Source: Bacteroidota bacterium
Lineage (GTDB): Bacteria > Bacteroidota > Bacteroidia > Bacteroidales > FEN-979
Assembly (NCBI GenBank): GCA_026391755.1
Contig: JAPLDN010000112.1
Location: 1-13,298 of the forward strand
Reading direction: 5' to 3'
DNA length: 13,298 bases
In this document: in pieces, positions 1-6,440 of the stretch
Layout of the letters: every line of letters begins with the position of its first letter
How positions within the stretch are numbered: position 1 is the stretch's first letter
Notes under the pieces: generated by a model
What the model was told of the DNA's origin: nothing
What the model saw: the letters and a program-made list of their open reading frames with translations, nothing else
Databases searched by the model: none
Program-made: the position numbers and the translations under genes

Positions 1-112
1 ATTTTATTTCTTTTTTCATGCAGAAGCTGAAGACTACGTTGGTGTCGGCCGATGCAGCAAACAGGGTATTGAATGTAAAGCAGGCAGCCAGCAGAAATAA
101 TGTCTTTTTCAT
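1..112 (-). CDS. Secreted protein, N-terminal fragment (cut by left window edge)
   Basis: An ATG at 112-110 opens a frame with no stop to the window edge, giving 37 residues. It starts MKKTLFLLAACFTFNTLFAA, a typical Sec signal peptide (KK, hydrophobic core, AAS-A cleavage region), followed by SADTNVVFSFCMKKEIK. The product is therefore probably exported; nothing in the visible part identifies a family. It lies only 30 bases downstream of the membrane protein gene at 143-532 on the same strand, so the two may be co-transcribed. No clear Shine-Dalgarno is seen, which is common in Bacteroidota. The rest of the gene lies outside the window. Confidence 0.7.
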   Translation of the reverse strand, partial: MKKTLFLLAACFTFNTLFAASADTNVVFSFCMKKEIK

Positions 113-142
113 AGTTCGTGTTAAATCCGGTCGAAATAGAAA

Positions 143-532
143 TCAGTTATTAGGAAATGATTTTATTATAAGGGTTGCAATAAAAGATTCAAGAATACTT
201 AAGGGAATCGCAAATAACAACATACCGCAGGGTAACACTCCCAGGTTGCCAATAACAACCCACATCATAATGAATGCAAGGAACCATGAAAGGAATGTCG
301 TTTGGAGCATGTTGAATTTTTTTGCAATAATATATATTGCGACTGCAAAAAAAAGTGACCAGATCCCCCATACAGCTCCATTAACCGGCTCCGAAGGAAA
401 AGTAAGGCCAAGTGCCTGGTAATGTTTTGTCCAAAAGGATTTTACCAAAAACTCATTTCTTACAAATTCCGATACGCTGATCCAGGCCGTTGCCAAAAGG
501 ATCGGTAAGACTATTGTTTTTACAAATTTCAT
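143..532 (-). CDS. Small four-helix integral membrane protein, unknown function
   Basis: 129 residues with four hydrophobic segments at about residues 5-23, 50-71, 79-97 and 103-125. The loop between segments 1 and 2 carries charged and aromatic residues (RNEF, KSFWTKHYQALG). The ending KSFPNN is basic and probably cytoplasmic. I do not recognise the family; small uncharacterised membrane proteins of this size are frequent in accessory DNA of Bacteroidota. The start at 532 (MKFVKTIV) is the first ATG in the frame and is preceded by an AT-rich leader without an obvious ribosome binding site. Upstream lies a 220-base stretch with a small-protein relic and an attC-like site, downstream a secreted-protein gene. 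Function cannot be inferred. Confidence 0.75.
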   Translation of the reverse strand: MKFVKTIVLPILLATAWISVSEFVRNEFLVKSFWTKHYQALGLTFPSEPVNGAVWGIWSLFFAVAIYIIAKKFNMLQTTFLSWFLAFIMMWVVIGNLGVLPCGMLLFAIPLSILESFIATLIIKSFPNN

Positions 533-567
533 ATTGTTATACTTTGTTTATCAGGTTAACAATTCAA

Positions 568-681
568 TTATCCGGATGTAGTACTGCCAGGTTTCTCAAA
601 TGGTTCTGATTTTATTTCACATTTTCCATTAACCTTAGTTATAGCACCCTGCGGGCAAGTACAGTAAAGGTAAACTTTTTG
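568..681 (-). pseudogene. Relic of a small Cys-containing protein without a start codon
   Basis: Between the stop TAA at 684-682 and the stop at 570-568 a frame reads QKVYLYCTCPQGAITKVNGK, then CEIKSEPFEKPGSTTSG. It has a coding-like composition and three Cys residues (CTC and GKC), but no ATG, GTG or TTG start in the frame. In the same frame just upstream ATG-CCA-AAC-AAT-GTT-GTT-TAA would give only MPNNVV. The likely explanation is a small secreted or lipoprotein-type gene that lost its 5' part at the attC-like site directly upstream (684-730), or one with a frameshift. It could also be a chance frame; the short length keeps confidence low. Confidence 0.35.
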
Positions 682-683
682 TT

Positions 684-730
684 AAACAACATTGTTTGGC
701 ATTTTTGCGATTTTGCGGCTCTTTAGCAGC
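684..730 (-). repeat. Degenerate attC-like recombination site
   Basis: Just downstream of the T9SS gene ending at 753, the plus strand at 715-730 reads GCGGCTCTTTAGCAGC. This matches the core at 5281-5296 (GCGGCATGTTGGCAGC) at 12 of 16 positions, including both outer pentamers. Next to it, AAACAA at 684-689 and TTGTTT at 692-697 are perfect inverted repeats, recalling the compact site at 6418-6432. The A-rich spacer (CCGCAAAA..GCAAAAAT on the minus strand) resembles that of the site at 4530-4630. I infer an eroded cassette boundary; the alternative is chance similarity in AT-rich DNA. Confidence 0.4.
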
Positions 731-752
731 AATTAATCTCATTTATAAGGAA

Positions 753-1631
753 TCAATGATGTACTTCGAACTTTTGAAGGGCGAAGCTTGTATCGCCATA
801 ATATTTAATTAGATAGATCCCATCAGGAATTGAATGGATATCGATTTTCTCACCTTTGAAATTTAAATTATTGTAAAGAATTTGGCCTGTGAAATTAATA
901 ATCTGAACTCTTGGACGGGACGCTAATTTATTTGCTCTGATTAAAATATACTTTGATGCCGGATTTGGTGAAATAGAAATTAAATTATCATTTTGAACTT
1001 CATTCATGCCTTCCCAATAATCATGAAACAGAAGATCATCTATGATCCATCCTTCCTTATTGGTTTGAATATTGTCACTTATAAATGTAAATCTAAAAAG
1101 CAAAGTATCGGAATAACCCACATTGTATGTAAGAGAGCTAAGCTCCTCTGAATAATGAGTCCAGCTATTTTTTGTACCGGTTAAGACTGGTTTTTGAGAG
1201 AGCCAACGAAATCCATAAACTGAGTCCTGAGTCAACAAATTAATCCAGCTTGTACCATGATCAATAGAAACTTCGATACTCCCATAGTCAGAAAGCGAGT
1301 CTGTGTTAATTTTGAAGTAAAAGTCCAAAAGGAGTGATTCATTTCCACCATTAGGCCCCTGCCTTACATGTGTAATGACAAATCTTGAAGTGTCATTAAC
1401 ACGATATGGATTCAACGTGTCGGTAATAATGGCATGTATAGGAGAATGCGCACTGTTAAACATTATTTTACCTGGTATTCCAATCTGCCAGATGTTAATA
1501 GTATTGGAAATCGTATCAATAAAAATACGCTCAATTGGAATAGGATCTTCGAAGTTAATATTCCACTCAAATTGTCCAAATGAAGACACCGTTATTAAGG
1601 CCAGTGCGATCAAAATGAATAACTTTTTCAT
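753..1631 (-). CDS. Secreted protein with T9SS type A C-terminal sorting domain (paralogue 1)
   Basis: 292 residues. Residues 1-20 (MKKLFILIALALITVSSFGQ) form a signal peptide. The body has INFED at 25-29, DHGTSW at 124-129 and RFTFISD..NKEGWIIDDL at 180-200; the last pattern (SD followed by GWxIDDI) is common in secreted jelly-roll or immune-inhibitor-A-like beta-sandwich modules. From about 218 to the end is a T9SS type A sorting domain (SISPNPAS at the start, GIYLIKYY near the end), which sends the protein through the outer membrane for surface attachment or release. It is a tandem paralogue of the gene at 1674-2549, 42 bases upstream, and probably in the same operon. No catalytic motif is seen, so its role on the surface is unknown. 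Confidence 0.85.
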   Translation of the reverse strand: MKKLFILIALALITVSSFGQFEWNINFEDPIPIERIFIDTISNTINIWQIGIPGKIMFNSAHSPIHAIITDTLNPYRVNDTSRFVITHVRQGPNGGNESLLLDFYFKINTDSLSDYGSIEVSIDHGTSWINLLTQDSVYGFRWLSQKPVLTGTKNSWTHYSEELSSLTYNVGYSDTLLFRFTFISDNIQTNKEGWIIDDLLFHDYWEGMNEVQNDNLISISPNPASKYILIRANKLASRPRVQIINFTGQILYNNLNFKGEKIDIHSIPDGIYLIKYYGDTSFALQKFEVHH

Positions 1632-1673
1632 AATTTTATTCTTATGTCACCACTAATTATAAATGACGATCTG

Positions 1674-2549
1674 CTAATCTTTTATAATCATCCTCACATG
1701 ATAATCGTTTTGGCTTAAAACCCGTATCATGTAAATGCCCTTACCAAGGCTTGAAATATTGATGTCCTCTTTGTTTTTATAAATCGTTTGTTGAAGAGAT
1801 AATTGTCCCAGGATGTCATATACCGAAACATCCATCTCGCCCATAAAATGATTCCCTGATACTGTAATTATACCGGAAGCGGGATTTGGATAGATATTGA
1901 TTTCATTCCGTGATCCCATATCCTTAATACCTTCAGTATGGTCTACCAGTTGTATGTCATCGAGCATCCACCCGTCCTGATTCGTTTGGATGCTGTCACT
2001 TATGAATGTAAATCTGTAATAAAGGGTATCGGTCGAATAATAACCCGGAATAAATGCAGTAAATTCTTTCCAATGATAAATTCTTCCTGTCAGGACCGGT
2101 CTTGGAGTAAGCCAGTATGGGTCAGGGATTACAGTGTCCGATAAGGCATTGAGCCAGGTTGTGCCATGATCCAGCGAAAATTCTATCTGCCCGAAATCTT
2201 TAAGCGTATCGCTGTCAAGCTTATAATATGCCCCGATGACAGGTGCACACTCACAATAAGCAGGCATAACAAGTTTAATGATAAAGCTCGAGGTATTATT
2301 AACAGGATATGGTCCGGAACTGTCGGTGAGTATGGCTTTCGGGGAAGAATAGGCGCTGGTAAAAATTGTTTTTTGAGGTATGTATACCTGCCAAACATTG
2401 TTTGAAGACGGAATATTAACATTGTAATACGATGCCTCCCAGCATGGATTATCTTCAAAATTGATAATGCAGCTAATGAAAGGATTTTGTCCTTTTACAA
2501 AGTTCAATATGATAATAAGGAATGCCAAAAGCAGAAAAGTTTTTTTCAT
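1674..2549 (-). CDS. Secreted protein with T9SS type A C-terminal sorting domain (paralogue 2)
   Basis: 291 residues from the ATG at 2549-2547 (MKKTFLLLAFL..), chosen because it gives a clean signal peptide and follows a strong AGGAGG; the frame opens further upstream at 2600, but that start would overlap the previous gene and put 17 polar residues before the signal peptide. The body shares NFED, NxWQVxIP, DHGTTW and RFTFISDSIQTNQDGWMLDD with the neighbour at 753-1631, so the two arose by duplication. The last 74 residues (NIYPNPAS .. GIYMIRV .. IIKD) are a T9SS type A sorting domain. It is the second of a closely spaced set (20 bases from the gene before it, 42 to the next). The ligand or substrate is unknown. 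Confidence 0.85.
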   Translation of the reverse strand: MKKTFLLLAFLIIILNFVKGQNPFISCIINFEDNPCWEASYYNVNIPSSNNVWQVYIPQKTIFTSAYSSPKAILTDSSGPYPVNNTSSFIIKLVMPAYCECAPVIGAYYKLDSDTLKDFGQIEFSLDHGTTWLNALSDTVIPDPYWLTPRPVLTGRIYHWKEFTAFIPGYYSTDTLYYRFTFISDSIQTNQDGWMLDDIQLVDHTEGIKDMGSRNEINIYPNPASGIITVSGNHFMGEMDVSVYDILGQLSLQQTIYKNKEDINISSLGKGIYMIRVLSQNDYHVRMIIKD

Positions 2550-2554
2550 TTTCC

Positions 2555-2560
2555 CCTCCT
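2555..2560 (-). promoter_or_regulatory. Strong Shine-Dalgarno deciding the start at 2549
   Basis: On the minus strand AGGAGG (2560-2555) is followed by GGAAA and then ATG (2549-2547). This is a near-perfect ribosome binding site at ideal spacing, notable because most genes here have AT-rich leaders without one. It supports the internal ATG over the upstream one at 2600. Confidence 0.8.
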
Positions 2561-2569
2561 TTTTATAAT

Positions 2570-3439
2570 TCAATGTTCCTGAATTGTCAAATAGAAACAT
2601 GGACTTTCAGTTCTGAGACAAGACCACTTATCTTCATTCGCATTTTTTCGATAAAAACATCCTTGTTTTTCTTTCACATTAAAAAGTATATTATTAGCAA
2701 TAGATTGTTTAGCGTCACTGAATTTTACAACTCTATCCTGATGTACTCCAATGACCTTTATCCATTCTATTGTCAAGGCAATATCTTCTTTGAACACCAA
2801 ATTGTATTTTTTTAAATCGACGTTGACCCACCCTGATTTCTTTGTAATGATCAGCAAAATATTGTCATTTAGTAATTCGTTGGCAGGCAGATCATTAATT
2901 ACATTACGTATGTGCAAGCGAAACAAGCAACTGTCAAAGGATTGCATCCAAACATGTATGTGCAAACTTTGCAATTTGACGTTTTGATTTCCTAATGCTA
3001 TTTTTAATCCTTCCTCTGAACCCTTACCAAATTCAGTTCCACTCCATCCACAAACCTGACCTGGTTTAGTAAAATCGGTAGTGCCAACTTTTTTGAGTTT
3101 ACCTGAGAAAGGTTTGACGATTACTTCTGCTAATTTGATCGGCATGTTTGCAAGTCGAATTTCATTTTTCTTTTTACAAAGATCCTCTAATGAAAATGTT
3201 TGCGAAATAAATCCAATCATCGAAACCCGAACTATGGCCTTATTGGATTGCCCTTTGACTTCTAACGTGAATTCGCCATTCTCGTTTGAAATAGTCCCAA
3301 GAGGTGTTTCTACGATTCCGATGCTCACATATTCTATGGGATTACCATTTGAAGAATCAATCACTCTCCCTGTAATTATCTGGCAATGTAAGTGGGAAGA
3401 GAGAAGGAAAAACAGGATTAAACCAGGAAATATTCTCAT
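2570..3439 (-). CDS. Secreted protein with N-terminal carboxypeptidase-regulatory-like domain
   Basis: 289 residues. A signal peptide covers residues 1-20 (..SSHLHCQ). Residues about 21-95 match the CarboxypepD_reg-like beta-sandwich pattern: ITGRVIDSSNGNPIEYVSIG, then GTISNENGEFTLEV and RVSMIGF. In TonB-dependent receptors this domain precedes the plug, but here no plug or barrel follows; the C-terminal 190 residues (several Cys, LHIHVWM, SCLFRLHIRNV) form an unrecognised domain, as in other free-standing Bacteroidota proteins of this type. The ending TIQEH lies 20 bases from the next gene start. Upstream, a GAGG lies a few bases before the ATG at 3439. The location is probably periplasmic or surface; the role is unknown. 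Confidence 0.75.
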   Translation of the reverse strand: MRIFPGLILFFLLSSHLHCQIITGRVIDSSNGNPIEYVSIGIVETPLGTISNENGEFTLEVKGQSNKAIVRVSMIGFISQTFSLEDLCKKKNEIRLANMPIKLAEVIVKPFSGKLKKVGTTDFTKPGQVCGWSGTEFGKGSEEGLKIALGNQNVKLQSLHIHVWMQSFDSCLFRLHIRNVINDLPANELLNDNILLIITKKSGWVNVDLKKYNLVFKEDIALTIEWIKVIGVHQDRVVKFSDAKQSIANNILFNVKEKQGCFYRKNANEDKWSCLRTESPCFYLTIQEH

Positions 3440-3456
3440 GTTATCCTCAGTTGTAA

Positions 3457-3834
3457 TTATTCTTTCAGTCCTTTACTAAATTCAATTAATTCAATTGGCG
3501 CACCGTTATGTTCGATCATTACAACCCTGACCCCGCCACTTGGTGAATTCGTTTCGGTAATTATATTGAATTTGTGTTTTGCAAGCTCCAGTTCTATATT
3601 ATCAACTTCAAAAGCAATGGGGGGTACATTTTTTATCAATTCAGGGACCAAACTATCCTTTCCAAATCTCATCCATTCTATTCCATAGGGACTTTCCTCA
3701 AATCCAGCTACAGCTATTTTGAACTCAGTCAGGTATTTTTCATTGTTTATAATTTTTTTTGTTGGTATTCCAAGGTGATGATATTTCCAGCCCCATTGCC
3801 CTGTTGCCAATGGTTGTTCATTGTCTTTTCTCAT
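3457..3834 (-). CDS. VOC-family (glyoxalase/bleomycin-resistance-like) protein
   Basis: 125 residues without a signal peptide, so cytoplasmic. It has the single-unit VOC layout of two beta-alpha-beta-beta-beta modules: the first strand WKYHHLGIPT at 16-25, an IAFEVDNIE strand opening the second module at 73-81, and the closing PIELIEF at 113-119. H20 and E115 or E118 are candidate metal ligands; the His usually found at the start of the second module is replaced (PPIAF), so binding rather than catalysis is possible. The start ATG overlaps the stop of the upstream gene by four bases (3831-3834), which suggests translational coupling with the 171-residue protein. The substrate cannot be told from sequence. 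Confidence 0.75.
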   Translation of the reverse strand: MRKDNEQPLATGQWGWKYHHLGIPTKKIINNEKYLTEFKIAVAGFEESPYGIEWMRFGKDSLVPELIKNVPPIAFEVDNIELELAKHKFNIITETNSPSGGVRVVMIEHNGAPIELIEFSKGLKE

Positions 3835-4346
3835 TCTTTGAAGGATTTTCTTACGGTTAGCGATTTTATATCGGCATGTTGCTTTATCATTTTCCTGCTT
3901 AATCTTATAAGGTTATATTTAAAGGAAGATTTTGGAAAATTTCCATTCAATATGTCTAAATTCTCTTTTAATGTTTTCGAATAATATTCAAGAACCCTTT
4001 CTGTTATCTGTTCTGATAAAATTAAACCAACATTCTTCTTTGATCGATCAAGATTAAGCAAATCGCAACGCTTGAAAAAATTATAATCATATTCAACCGA
4101 TTTTTTTATGCCATTCATTAGTTCAGGATCAAATCTTTCGGGTTTTAAGATTTCAATCGAATAATTTCCTTCATAAACGATGTTAATTATAATGTCTTTT
4201 TTGATGAAATCGTTATGTATTTCACTAACATAACCATACTCTGGCATTTTTGTGAAACCATGATCTGAGGTAAGAAATCCAAAATATTTTTCCATAACCT
4301 CAGAAAGGATATTGCTCTCATGGATATATGCAGAAATGTGTGTCAT
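3831..4346 (-). CDS. Uncharacterised cytoplasmic protein, coupled to a VOC gene
   Basis: 171 residues, with no signal peptide, membrane segment or motif I can name. The N-terminal half reads as alternating helix and strand (SEVMEKYFGFLTSDHGF, then KDIIINIVYEGNYSIEILKP), the C-terminal half as charged helices (VEYDYNFFKRCDLL, TERVLEYYSKTLKENLD) with a basic end (RKSFKE). Small cytoplasmic proteins of this texture are frequent in accessory DNA, including as immunity-type proteins, but nothing here proves that. The stop overlaps the VOC start by four bases, so the pair is probably one operon. It is the first gene after the attC-like site at 4530-4630 and the frameshifted fragment at 4366-4603. 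Confidence 0.7.
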   Translation of the reverse strand: MTHISAYIHESNILSEVMEKYFGFLTSDHGFTKMPEYGYVSEIHNDFIKKDIIINIVYEGNYSIEILKPERFDPELMNGIKKSVEYDYNFFKRCDLLNLDRSKKNVGLILSEQITERVLEYYSKTLKENLDILNGNFPKSSFKYNLIRLSRKMIKQHADIKSLTVRKSFKE

Positions 4347-4365
4347 ATTTATTTCAATTTTTCAA

Positions 4366-4603
4366 TCAGGATTTATTGAATATTGCGGCCATTTTATTTA
4401 TGCATTGTTCTATTCCAATTTTTGCAGATTCAAACAGTTGTTTAAAATTCGAGTTACGATAATTTCCTGTTTCATTATTAATCTCAGGTATCTAAACCTA
4501 TCTTGTTTAATATTTCAATTGCAGCTGCATAAGTACGGCCGCTAAACGCAGCAAAGATATAGCCCTTATAAGCAATGATTTTTGCCTTTTTGCGGTTGCA
4601 AGC
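4366..4603 (-). pseudogene. Frameshifted, 5'-truncated gene fragment
   Basis: Two abutting minus-strand frames look like one broken coding sequence. The first is open from 4603 to the stop at 4486-4484 and reads ..YKGYIFAAFSGRTYAAAIEI then LNKIGLDT. The second opens after the TAG at 4494-4492 and runs to the stop at 4368-4366, reading IPEINNETGNYRNSNFKQLF then ESAKIGIEQCINKMAAIFNKS. Joining them by one frame change near 4488 gives a smooth amphipathic C-terminal region. There is no start codon; the 5' end runs into the attC-like site at 4530-4630, so sequence before about 4541 may not belong to the original gene. I do not recognise the family. A sequencing error could explain the frameshift but not the missing start. 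Confidence 0.5.
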
Positions 4604-4630
4604 TTATCAATGTAGGCGTTCTTTAGGACT
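4530..4630 (-). repeat. attC-like site after the exported VOC cassette
   Basis: This element lies directly downstream of the VOC gene stop at 4632. The outer arms are complementary: CTAAA at 4542-4546 with TTTAG at 4622-4626, and ACGC at 4546-4549 with GCGT at 4616-4619. The internal CGCAGCAAAG (4547-4556) recurs as CGCAGCAAAG at 8004-8013 and as ACAGCAATG in the site at 5195-5298, and TTGCGGTTGC at 4590-4599 recalls GTTGCGGTTAGC at 8048-8059. The core is more diverged than in the other long sites (CAATGTAGGCG in place of GCATGTTRG). Confidence 0.55.
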
Positions 4631-4631
4631 T

Positions 4632-5159
4632 TTATTTTGTTGTCTTACTGCCAAGTTGTTTTCCTAATTTTTCATATTCAATGTCGTTAGGTTCCCATAA
4701 TTCAACTTTATTACCTTCAACGTCAAGAATATGGACAAATTTACCATAGTCAACCGTTTCGATAGTGTCCACAATTGTTACCTTGTTCTTTTTCAACTCG
4801 GCAACAAGAGTTTCTATGTTTTCAACCCTATAATTTATCATAAAGTCTTTTGTCGAAGGTTCAAAGTATTTTGTTTTTTCATCAAACGGACTCCATTGTG
4901 TAAATCCTTTTTTGGTAGAGTCTTCACCTTGACGCCATTCAAAAACTGTCCCATACTGGTTTGTATTTAACCCAAGATGTGTTTTATACCAATCTCTCAT
5001 TTTATTGGGGTCTTTGCACTTAAAAAAGACCCCCCCGATACCTGTAACTTTTTTCATTTTTTGCTGGTCTTTAGATTGTTTTGATATGATTGTCTTAAAG
5101 GTGAAACCAAAACCGAATGAAGTTGCAAGTGCTAAAATTATTAATGTCGTCTTTTTCAT
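4632..5159 (-). CDS. Exported VOC-family (glyoxalase-like) protein
   Basis: 175 residues. Residues 1-20 form a signal peptide or N-terminal anchor (MKKTTLIILALATSFGFGFT), then a polar linker, then from M35 a complete VOC domain: GIGGVFFKCKDPNKMRDWY at 40-58, HLGL, VFEWR (E74), TKYFEPSTKDFMINYRVENI in the middle, and YGKFVHILDVEGNKVELWEP at 138-157. H143 and E153 together with E74 are the likely metal ligands. The domain is typical of Bacteroidota glyoxalase-like proteins, normally cytoplasmic; here the N-terminus suggests a periplasmic or membrane-bound form unless translation starts at M35, which has no good ribosome binding site. At 5022-5036 a G7 run is followed at once by a T6 run on the minus strand, a slippage-prone site. 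The gene is bounded by attC-like sites on both sides. Confidence 0.85.
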   Translation of the reverse strand: MKKTTLIILALATSFGFGFTFKTIISKQSKDQQKMKKVTGIGGVFFKCKDPNKMRDWYKTHLGLNTNQYGTVFEWRQGEDSTKKGFTQWSPFDEKTKYFEPSTKDFMINYRVENIETLVAELKKNKVTIVDTIETVDYGKFVHILDVEGNKVELWEPNDIEYEKLGKQLGSKTTK

Positions 5160-5194
5160 TTCATTTTAATGTTTATTCTCTGTTGTATCGTCTT

Positions 5195-5298
5195 TTACGC
5201 TTACCGCAAACGCCCTGCCGCAAAAAACAGCAATGGTACAGACTTTGCTAAGCAACAATACGTTAGTTTTGTTGCAGATAGCGGCATGTTGGCAGCCC
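5195..5298 (-). repeat. attC-like site after the propeller cassette
   Basis: This element lies between the stop of the propeller gene and the VOC cassette. TGCCGC at 5216-5221 is the exact complement of GCGGCA at 5281-5286, and AAC at 5210-5212 pairs with GTT at 5288-5290, giving a two-part imperfect stem of attC type. The core TAGCGGCATGTTGGCAGC (5279-5296) is nearly the same as TAGCGGCATGTTAGGGGC at 8056-8073. The stop codon of the gene overlaps its end. Confidence 0.6.
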
Positions 5299-5299
5299 T

Positions 5300-6394
5300 T
5301 TAGTGTTCATTATTCTTTATAATTTTCATCAGTATAAACTTTGGGAAATAGATGGTCTGATTTTCTACCAACTCACCAAAGTCAAAACTGTTGACATTGT
5401 ATGTAATGTAAATTCCATTACCGAGTAATTCGGGATGAGATTTAGCAGCATACATGAGTGGTTTTTTTACACCCGGGTATTCAGGTGTACAGAACATAAA
5501 GGGCTCTGTCCATTTACCCTGCAAACTATCTGACATTCTTATACCAATCTTCCCCTCGCCAAATCCGAAAGATTGAATCTGAATAAATTTTTTAAGTGAT
5601 TTGTCATAGTGAACTGAATACTCCGTGCCCCCGATAAATAAAGGTTCAGGAATAGGATTCATGGTTTTTCTCTCTGCCCATTGCCCATTTAACCACCATT
5701 CAGGGTTTGCTATATTTCCCGTGTAAACTTCGTCTAATTTCCATCGCAATAGATATACTTCGTGAGTAGCAGGTTCAGCGGCTCCATATGCATAAAGATA
5801 TTTTTCGTCTTTAAGAACTGCAGCTGAACCGACAATAGAACCGAAGGTTTCAGGACCTTCAATGTATTGCATTTTCCATCTGGACGGTTCTTCGTCTGGA
5901 TTTGAAATAAGAACTGCATACCAACCAGAAGCTTCAAAACCAATTCCTGTTTTTATACCATGTTCTTTCATTAAGAAAATTATCAACTTATCCTTTATCA
6001 TTACTCCATGCCCTGTCCAGAACCAGAATTTTCCAGGTATATGAAAAAATGCTTGTGGTTTGTTTTTAGATTTATCCCAATAAAATTTGATTGGAGCAGT
6101 TTTCAAATTATACCCATCCTGAATAGCAATGCTGTTTCTAATCATCTTTGAATTTTTTCTTGACATGGAGGAATCACTGCAAATAAAGCCATCGCTAAAA
6201 AGCCATAATACTTTTCCATTTTCAAGGTCAACAGAGGAAGCACCATCAGCACCGCGCCAAACCAAAACATTTGTAAAATACTTATCGGTCTCTCTCGACA
6301 ATTCGATTTTAATTCTATACTTCGTTGTATCAAACGGTTGGCCAATACAGATGTTATAAAATAAAAGAAAAATGATAAGGGTCGAAGACTTCAT
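5300..6394 (-). CDS. Secreted beta-propeller protein, DUF4185/DUF5005-like
   Basis: 364 residues. A signal peptide covers 1-19 (..FYNICIGQ). The motif at 47-71 (RGADGASSVDL, NGKVLWLFSDGF) is the hallmark opening of DUF4185/DUF5005-type five-bladed propellers related to glycoside hydrolase families 43 and 62, in which an Asp in this region lies in the sugar-binding pocket. Later blades show FWTGHGVMIKDKLIIFL, GSAAVLKDEKYLYAYGA, EYSVHYDKSLKKFIQI and AKSHPELLGNGIYITYNVN, the last matching the typical closing blade. A role in binding or cleaving a glycan outside the cytoplasm is plausible, but the activity is not established for this domain. The leader contains the compact attC-like site at 6418-6440 only 23 bases before the ATG, so the gene is a tight cassette. 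Confidence 0.75.
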   Translation of the reverse strand: MKSSTLIIFLLFYNICIGQPFDTTKYRIKIELSRETDKYFTNVLVWRGADGASSVDLENGKVLWLFSDGFICSDSSMSRKNSKMIRNSIAIQDGYNLKTAPIKFYWDKSKNKPQAFFHIPGKFWFWTGHGVMIKDKLIIFLMKEHGIKTGIGFEASGWYAVLISNPDEEPSRWKMQYIEGPETFGSIVGSAAVLKDEKYLYAYGAAEPATHEVYLLRWKLDEVYTGNIANPEWWLNGQWAERKTMNPIPEPLFIGGTEYSVHYDKSLKKFIQIQSFGFGEGKIGIRMSDSLQGKWTEPFMFCTPEYPGVKKPLMYAAKSHPELLGNGIYITYNVNSFDFGELVENQTIYFPKFILMKIIKNNEH

Positions 6395-6417
6395 CTTGGT
6401 TGTCTTAAATTACTCAT

Positions 6418-6440
6418 AACATCTGGCATGTTGGGCTCAG
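6418..6440 (-). repeat. Compact attC-like site after the S41 peptidase cassette
   Basis: AACAT at 6418-6422 and ATGTT at 6428-6432 are perfect inverted repeats around CTGGC. They are followed by TGGGCTCAG, which overlaps the stop of the peptidase gene (TGA at 6439-6437). GGCATGTTGGG at 6425-6435 is the core shared with the long sites at 5195-5298 and 7974-8079. The usual 60-base middle part is missing, so this is either a minimal attC or the scar of a deletion between two sites. Confidence 0.5.

Noticed and set aside
18..422. Plus-strand frame of 134 residues
   Set aside because: It is antisense to the membrane protein gene and the secreted-protein start, both of which show clear hydrophobic design; its own sequence has no coherent features.
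2550..2600. Upstream start at 2600 for the second T9SS cargo gene
   Set aside because: It would overlap the previous gene and hide the signal peptide behind 17 polar residues; the AGGAGG at 2560-2555 marks the ATG at 2549.
2570..3439. SusC/TonB-dependent receptor because of the carboxypeptidase-regulatory-like domain
   Set aside because: The protein has only 289 residues with no plug or beta-barrel region and no SusD-like neighbour, so this is not a polysaccharide utilisation pair.
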